Below, in pieces: positions 59,213-64,000 of a DNA stretch of 64,000 nt. Position 1 is the stretch's first letter. Each line of letters opens with the position of its first letter. A program made the position numbers and the translations under genes. The notes under the pieces are model-generated. The model was given only the letters and a program-made list of their open reading frames with translations, was not told the DNA's origin and did no database searches. Source of the DNA: Mediterraneibacter glycyrrhizinilyticus (GTDB lineage: Bacteria; Bacillota; Clostridia; Lachnospirales; Lachnospiraceae); NCBI RefSeq assembly GCF_015560805.1, contig NZ_JADMSO010000006.1, positions 1-64,000 of the forward strand, read 5' to 3'.

Positions 59213-60559
59213 ATGGAATTCGTAGCGGGAATGTTCTTTCAGGTGATGGAACTTACCGGATTTACGATCTGTGCCTGGGCGGTTGTGCGGGCAATTCCGG
59301 AAACAGTTCCGGCGGAAAAGTGGAAACGGCTTCTTGCATGGCTCGGATATGCATTTTTATCCATTGTGATCCCGAGTCTTTGGCTCAACGACGGTATCAC
59401 GATGGTCGTACTTTGCATCTATTATTTATTGATCGGAAGATTTTTTTATTTCCGGAGCAAAATGGCGGCGGTCTGTCAGGTGATCTACATTGCGGTGATG
59501 TTCGGAACGCAGTATATTGCGATTTACATCTCGGCATATTGTTACAGGATCTTTGAACTGGAATTTCAGAACTATATGTATCTGATTTCTGTGCTCAAAA
59601 TCTTGCTTCTGATCCCGGCTGTGCTTGTGATGCGTGCGGTGACGAGGCGCAGGTTTAAAGATTCTCCCTATGTGAAGATCCGCGGAATGGTGATCGTGCC
59701 GGTCTTCAGTATGGCGCTTTTGTTTTTATACAACATATCCAGCGACATATTTTTATTACGGTATGGGTATCACTGGATGCTTATTTTCAGCGCGATGCTG
59801 ATTGTGATCAATGTGTATTGTCTTTATTTCTGGTACGACGTGGAGAAGAACGGAGAGTTGAAACACAGATTGGAACTGATGGAACAGCAGCGGGAACTGA
59901 CGGTGCAGTATTATGAAGATCTGGAAGAGAATTACAGCGAATCACGGAAGATCATTCACGATATCCGAAACCATCTTCACGCCATCGAGCGGAAATATGA
60001 ACTGGAGCAAAGCGGCTATATTGACGACGTGCATGCAATGCTGAATTCTCTCGGGATGAAATTTTACACCGAGAACCGGATGCTTAATATCATACTCAAC
60101 GATAAGCTGAAAATGCTTCCGTCTGAGCAGGTGGACTGCAACTTAGGCGGTATCAGTCTGGAATTTTTAAGCGATATGGATATCACGACGATTTTTGCAA
60201 ATCTGCTCGGAAACGCGGTGGAAGCCGGACGTGGAAAGACCGATTTTTTCTTGAAGATACGCGGAAATGAGATACAGGATTTTACTGTGGTGAAGATCAC
60301 GAACCGAATGTATGACACATACCGGGAAGGAAAATCCTCCAAGTCCGGGCATGATGGGATCGGACTGCAGAATGTAAAGGCGACATTGGAAAAATATCAG
60401 GGGGAGATGAACATTTGTGCAGAAGACGGCATCTTTACCGTGTCACTGATGTTTGGCGCAGGGCAAGGGCAAGCCGGAAAGCGAAGCGGCGGGAAAAGGA
60501 GTCCGGAACAAAAAGGTGCGTGTCAGGAGAACACAGAACAGGGAGATGGCAGAGGATGA
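59213..60559 (+). CDS. GHKL-domain sensor histidine kinase (AgrC-like)
   Basis: A 448-residue kinase with six or more N-terminal helices (first ~215 residues), then a helix with the phospho-acceptor His in IIHDIRNHLHAIE, and a GHKL ATPase domain (IFANLLGNAVEAG, then GHDGIGLQNVKATLEKY). AgrC-type kinases sense peptides, but no agrB/agrD genes were seen here. The end is a basic/Gly-rich tail beyond the usual limit. It overlaps the lipoprotein gene by four bases. Confidence 0.92.
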   Translation: MEFVAGMFFQVMELTGFTICAWAVVRAIPETVPAEKWKRLLAWLGYAFLSIVIPSLWLNDGITMVVLCIYYLLIGRFFYFRSKMAAVCQVIYIAVMFGTQYIAIYISAYCYRIFELEFQNYMYLISVLKILLLIPAVLVMRAVTRRRFKDSPYVKIRGMVIVPVFSMALLFLYNISSDIFLLRYGYHWMLIFSAMLIVINVYCLYFWYDVEKNGELKHRLELMEQQRELTVQYYEDLEENYSESRKIIHDIRNHLHAIERKYELEQSGYIDDVHAMLNSLGMKFYTENRMLNIILNDKLKMLPSEQVDCNLGGISLEFLSDMDITTIFANLLGNAVEAGRGKTDFFLKIRGNEIQDFTVVKITNRMYDTYREGKSSKSGHDGIGLQNVKATLEKYQGEMNICAEDGIFTVSLMFGAGQGQAGKRSGGKRSPEQKGACQENTEQGDGRG

Positions 60560-60987
60560 ACATAAAGAAAAGATACCGAACATTATGGCTACTCTTTTGT
60601 TCTGCCGCAATGGTTCTGTGCGGATGTCAGGTCGCGGAGGGCGGCAGGCTTCCGGAGGGATTTGAAGAAGAAAAAGTACGGGAAAAAGCGGAGTGTGTTG
60701 TGGGATGGTTTAATGAACAGGAGTACGGGAAGATCATCGAAGCGGGAAGCGAGGAACTCAAAGAGCTATACAGTAAAGAGGACATTGGATCCGAGGGAAA
60801 AGACAGGCTGAAAAAATGCGGAGCTTTCCGGAAAATCGAGAAAACAGCGGTGATCAGTGAAAAGAATTACAGAACCGGAGAGGCTTACGGCGGTCTTGTA
60901 CTGGTCGGAGCTTATGAGAATGGAAAGATTGAATTTCGGATCCTGTTTGATGAAGAAATGGATGTCATACAGTTTTTGCTGCGCTGA
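60556..60987 (+). CDS. DUF3887-like lipoprotein
   Basis: A 143-residue secreted lipoprotein. The signal peptide (KKRYRTLWLLFCSAAMV) ends in the lipobox LCGC, with lipidated Cys near residue 22. The rest is a small alpha/beta fold with a cystatin/NTF2-like look (KAECVVGWFNEQEYGKIIE). The start at 60556 overlaps the kinase stop (ATGA). As part of this operon it could present or modulate the signal sensed by the kinase; this is inference. Confidence 0.8.
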   Translation: MNIKKRYRTLWLLFCSAAMVLCGCQVAEGGRLPEGFEEEKVREKAECVVGWFNEQEYGKIIEAGSEELKELYSKEDIGSEGKDRLKKCGAFRKIEKTAVISEKNYRTGEAYGGLVLVGAYENGKIEFRILFDEEMDVIQFLLR

Positions 60988-61018
60988 ACGGCAGGATGAA
61001 TGTGAGGAGGATATAACA

Positions 61019-62089
61019 ATGAAATGGACAGAAATTGATAAAAAGCAATTAAAAATTTATGCGACGATCGCATTTGGAATCCCGTTTTTACTCGGGCTCT
61101 TGATGTGGTACGGAAGCAGTCAGGGGCGGAATATGAGTGTATTTCCGAATGCGCAGATGCTGTATCCGGCGGCAGGGGTTATGGTACTGCTGCTTGTCAC
61201 AAAGAAAAAGGAAGAAGTACCGAGACGCTTTTTTATTTCTTATCTGATCACTACCGTGCTGATGATCGGATGTGCGGTTGGAAGCGCATTTACAGATGAC
61301 GCGATGGTATGGGCGGGAATGACCAATCTCGTGCTGATCTTCGGCAGTATCGTCTGTGGGATCCTGATGCTGACGGAGAAACGGGAAAAACGGAGTGCCT
61401 GCGGATTAAAAGGGCAGAAATGGGGCGCATCTGTATTTTGCATTCTGCTGTTTGCGGTGCTTTATTTATTACGTCAGGTTATCGCTTGTATCATGGCGGG
61501 AGAACCGAGCGCTTTCACAAGTGTTCTGGCAGATCCGATGACATGGTATCTGTTGGTAGTCGTGCTGATCAATTATGTATTTGTGTTTATTGCGTTTTTC
61601 GGGGAAGAGTATGGTTGGCGTTATTTCCTGCAGCCGATGCTCCAGAAACGATTCGGAAAGCGGATGGGCGTGATCTTCGTAGGCGTTGTATGGGGACTGT
61701 GGCATATGCCGCTTGATTTCTTTTTTTACACCGCAGACCCGGGGATGGGGCTGATCTCCGTGGTTGCTCATCAGATTACATGCATTACTCTCGGGATCTT
61801 TTTTGCCTATGCTTATATGAAGACGGGAAATATCTGGGTTCCGACGATCCTGCATTTCCTGAATAATAATCTGATCGCAGTATTGGCGGGAAATATGAGT
61901 GAAGAAGTGATCGCGGGACAGGAAATGTACTGGAGCGACTTGCTGCCGGCATTGCTGATCAACGGGATCTTGTTCGGGATCTTCCTGCTGGCGAAAGAGT
62001 TCCGGAAAGGAGAACCGGGAAACGAATCAGGAAAAGAATCCGGAAAAGACGATGAAAACTCTTGCATTTGTGATACGTCTGACTTATAA
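61019..62089 (+). CDS. CPBP-family intramembrane metalloprotease
   Basis: A 356-residue membrane protein with about eight helices. The glutamate motif EExxxR is present in FGEEYGWRYFLQ, the second motif in GLWHMPLDFFF, and the third His in ILHFLNNN, all required for activity in this family (Abi/CAAX protease-like). Members process signal peptides or give bacteriocin immunity. Placed behind a peptide-type two-component system and a lipoprotein, a role in signal processing or self-protection is likely. AGGAGG precedes the start. Confidence 0.9.
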   Translation: MKWTEIDKKQLKIYATIAFGIPFLLGLLMWYGSSQGRNMSVFPNAQMLYPAAGVMVLLLVTKKKEEVPRRFFISYLITTVLMIGCAVGSAFTDDAMVWAGMTNLVLIFGSIVCGILMLTEKREKRSACGLKGQKWGASVFCILLFAVLYLLRQVIACIMAGEPSAFTSVLADPMTWYLLVVVLINYVFVFIAFFGEEYGWRYFLQPMLQKRFGKRMGVIFVGVVWGLWHMPLDFFFYTADPGMGLISVVAHQITCITLGIFFAYAYMKTGNIWVPTILHFLNNNLIAVLAGNMSEEVIAGQEMYWSDLLPALLINGILFGIFLLAKEFRKGEPGNESGKESGKDDENSCICDTSDL

Positions 62090-62112
62090 TGAGGTGCGTA
62101 AAATAAAATAAA

Positions 62113-62310
62113 TTCTTCGGGGTCGGGTGTAATTCCCAACCGGCGGTATAGTCCGCGACCTGTCTTGATCCGTTATCTGTGATATGAACGGAGAAGAGAC
62201 GGCTGAACCGGTGACTTTTATTTTTATGCAGATCGCTTCGACAGAGAATAAGAAGCAGAAGCATAGAGAAAGAATTCCGGTACCGACAGTAAAGTCTGGA
62301 TGAGAGAAGA
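62113..62310 (+). promoter_or_regulatory. FMN riboswitch (RFN element)
   Basis: All conserved blocks are present: TTCTTCGGGGTCGGGTG at the start, CCCAACCGGCGGTA, AGTCCGCGAC, the TTGATCCG-like arm, GGTACCGACAGTAAAGTCTG and the closing GGATGAGAGAAGA. The 62090-62447 gap consists of this aptamer and its terminator. It should switch off ribU when FMN is plentiful. Confidence 0.97.
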
Positions 62311-62343
62311 AAAGCAGTGCCATAGAGAATGAAGATGAAGTGA

Positions 62344-62377
62344 AATCCCCGTAAGAGACAGATACGGGGATTTTTTT
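62344..62377 (+). terminator. Riboswitch expression-platform terminator
   Basis: AATCCCCGTA pairs with TACGGGGATT, followed by a run of T. It lies between aptamer and ribU. Confidence 0.9.
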
Positions 62378-62447
62378 ATTGTATAGGAATTGGCAGGGCT
62401 TTTGTACATCGCCGCAAAGAATTTCTTTGAAAAGGAGAGGTCAAGAG

Positions 62448-63080
62448 ATGAGTACACAGACAAATGCAGCAGTGAGAAATGAACAAAAACAGAGGATCGG
62501 GATCCGTACGATGGTGCAGGTCGGCATGCTGTCGGCAATCGCCACGGTATTGATGTTGTTTGAAATCCCGCTTCCGTTTGCACCGTCGTTTTACGAGATT
62601 GATTTCAGTGAAGTTCCGGTGCTGATCGGCTGCTTTACAATGGGGCCGCTGGCAGGCGCGGCGATTGAGATGGTAAAGATCCTTTTAAATTTTCTGATCA
62701 ACGGAACGGTGACTGCCGGAGTCGGAGAGATCGCCAATTTTCTGATTGGCTGCGCGCTGTGTGTTCCTGCCGGTCTGCTCTATAAGAAGCAAAAGACGAG
62801 GAAAGGCGCACTGATCGGGATGGCAGTGGGAACCGGAATGATGGTCATTGTCGGCTGCGTGATCAATGCGTATGTATTGCTTCCGGTCTATGCAAAGGCA
62901 TTTCAGATGCCGCTGGACGCCCTGATCGGGATGGGAACGGCAGTGAATCCGAATATTACGGGGCTTTCCACCTTTGTGATATTTGCCGTAGCGCCGTTTA
63001 ATCTGCTGAAAGGCGTTCTTGTGTCGCTGATCGTGCTGGCGATTTATAAGAAGATCAGCCCGATCTTTCGGATGAGGTAG
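62448..63080 (+). CDS. ribU: Riboflavin ECF-transporter S component RibU
   Basis: A 210-residue, six-helix vitamin-binding protein importing riboflavin with the shared ECF module. Family signs are MLSAIATVLMLFEIPLPFAP, YEIDFSEVPVLIGCFTMGP and IANFLIGCALCVPAGLLY. The start at 62448 follows AAGGAGAGG. The FMN riboswitch directly upstream confirms the substrate. Confidence 0.96.
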   Translation: MSTQTNAAVRNEQKQRIGIRTMVQVGMLSAIATVLMLFEIPLPFAPSFYEIDFSEVPVLIGCFTMGPLAGAAIEMVKILLNFLINGTVTAGVGEIANFLIGCALCVPAGLLYKKQKTRKGALIGMAVGTGMMVIVGCVINAYVLLPVYAKAFQMPLDALIGMGTAVNPNITGLSTFVIFAVAPFNLLKGVLVSLIVLAIYKKISPIFRMR

Positions 63081-63140
63081 GTTTAAGCAGGGCCGGAAGT
63101 TGTTTTTGGAGCTGAAATAAAATAGTTGCAGGAAATCAAA

Positions 63141-63210
63141 AAAAGGGAGTCAGGATTCTTTCTAAAGACCATAGTTTACAGTCCGTGAAAAAGAATCCTG
63201 GCTCCTTTTT
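63141..63210. terminator. Bidirectional terminator between ribU and the MATE gene
   Basis: A 21-base A-rich arm ending CAGGATTCTTT (63141-63161) pairs with AAAGAATCCTGGCTCC plus TTTTT (63190-63210), one mismatch inside the stem. Confidence 0.85.
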
Positions 63211-63270
63211 GAGATTGGAAAATATATGCATGGTGCAGTGTGATGCAGCCTTTCATTTACCGGGTTTCAT

Positions 63271-64000
63271 TTATGCTTTCAATATCCGTTTCTTCTTATA
63301 TAAATAATAAATGATGAACAGAACCGCGGTGGCGATCCATGTGACCGGATAGCTGTAAATGATCGCGTTGACCGTCGGTGAGATCTGCAGGACGACCGCG
63401 ATCCAGATCAGCCGCAGAACACACACGCCAAGTAAAGTGATCAAGGTCGGGATCATCACATCGCCCATTCCGCGCAGCGCTCCGGCGAGCACTTCGATAA
63501 ATACGAAGAAAATGTAGCACGGTGTGATCAGCGCGAGCATATCGGAACCGATCCGGATGACGGACGGATCCTGTGTGAAAAGCCGGAAGAGCGGGACACG
63601 GAACAGCATCAAAAATACAATTAAAATGACGGAAATGATACTGTCGATCCCAAGGCAGATCTGGACGCTTTTATGCACACGGTCATATTTGCGCGCACCG
63701 TAATTCTGCCCGACAAATGTAGTGATGGAGATTCCGATCGCACCGCTTACCATCCAGAAGATCGCATCCAGTTTTCCGTAAGCAGACCAGGCGGCGACAG
63801 TATCCGTTCCGAAGCGGTTTAAAGCAGCCTGGATGATGACGTTGGAAATACTGTACATCACTGATTGAAATCCGGCGGGAAGCCCGATCCAGAGCTGGGA
63901 CTTCAGTACATTTTTGTGAAGCCGGATATCCCGGATCTTTAAAGTTAAGATGCTGTGGGACGTCATCAGTTTGTGCGTGACGAGCAGCGCGCTGATCGCT
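63271..64000 (-). CDS. MATE-family exporter, C-terminal part (gene continues past the window)
   Basis: The visible 243 residues are the second half of a MATE protein: LWIGLPAGFQSVMYSISNVI opens the second bundle, with ITTFVGQNYGARKYDRV and FIEVLAGALRGMGDVMIPT later. The frame stays open to the right edge, so the N-terminal half lies outside the window. It is not a close copy of the MATE protein at 57 kb. It ends in a Lys/Arg-rich tail (YKKKRILKA). Confidence 0.9.
   Translation of the reverse strand, partial: AISALLVTHKLMTSHSILTLKIRDIRLHKNVLKSQLWIGLPAGFQSVMYSISNVIIQAALNRFGTDTVAAWSAYGKLDAIFWMVSGAIGISITTFVGQNYGARKYDRVHKSVQICLGIDSIISVILIVFLMLFRVPLFRLFTQDPSVIRIGSDMLALITPCYIFFVFIEVLAGALRGMGDVMIPTLITLLGVCVLRLIWIAVVLQISPTVNAIIYSYPVTWIATAVLFIIYYLYKKKRILKA

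Overview
The window looks like chromosome of an anaerobic, gut-type Firmicute, most likely a Lachnospiraceae member. The signs are moderate GC with strong AGGAGG ribosome sites, a PPi-type phosphofructokinase, rubrerythrin, an ECF riboflavin transporter under an FMN riboswitch, VanR/VanS- and Agr-like two-component systems, and a rich set of glycoside hydrolases. This placement is inferred from gene content; no marker gene was compared.

Layout. 0.1-11.4 kb is a glycan-use locus: LacI regulator, GH3 enzyme, GPH-type sugar symporter, AraC regulator and two tandem GH2 enzymes. Two regulatory words link its promoters to each other and to a distant GH120 beta-xylosidase at 40.7 kb. An NADP-type secondary alcohol dehydrogenase follows. 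At 13.06-21.98 kb a compact 8.9-kb phage-like element sits in the 3' end of tRNA-Leu(UAG), bounded by an exact 16-bp repeat. It carries an integrase, a type I toxin module, a CI/Cro-like switch with five operators, a small HTH protein, a VapE-type ATPase followed by an iteron-like array, a scaffold and a major capsid protein, and a sigma factor. No terminase, portal or tail genes were seen, so it resembles a phage satellite or a reduced prophage.

From 22 to 31 kb lie an uncharacterised two-gene module (glycine-zipper-like membrane protein plus Sel1 protein), an operon joining an Old-Yellow-Enzyme-type flavoprotein with two-subunit aconitase X, and a VanRS-like pair with an ABC transporter. 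The permease of that transporter ends abruptly against a fragment of an Rpn-type nuclease/transposase. From 32.8 to 42.7 kb are an ECF sigma/ABC operon, phosphofructokinase, an esterase, a glycosyltransferase, rubrerythrin and GH120.

42.8-47.0 kb is accessory: an AT-rich membrane protein, an intracellular subtilase, a self-regulated toxin-antitoxin-like pair and a KilA-N-like remnant. It abuts lon, which has a perfect CIRCE operator and heads an operon with a NUDIX hydrolase, a hypoxanthine-DNA glycosylase and a nucleotidyltransferase. The rest is transport and signalling: hemolysin III, an ECF S component, a MacAB-like exporter, two MATE exporters, a LytTR/GHKL system with a lipoprotein and a CPBP protease, and FMN riboswitch-ribU.
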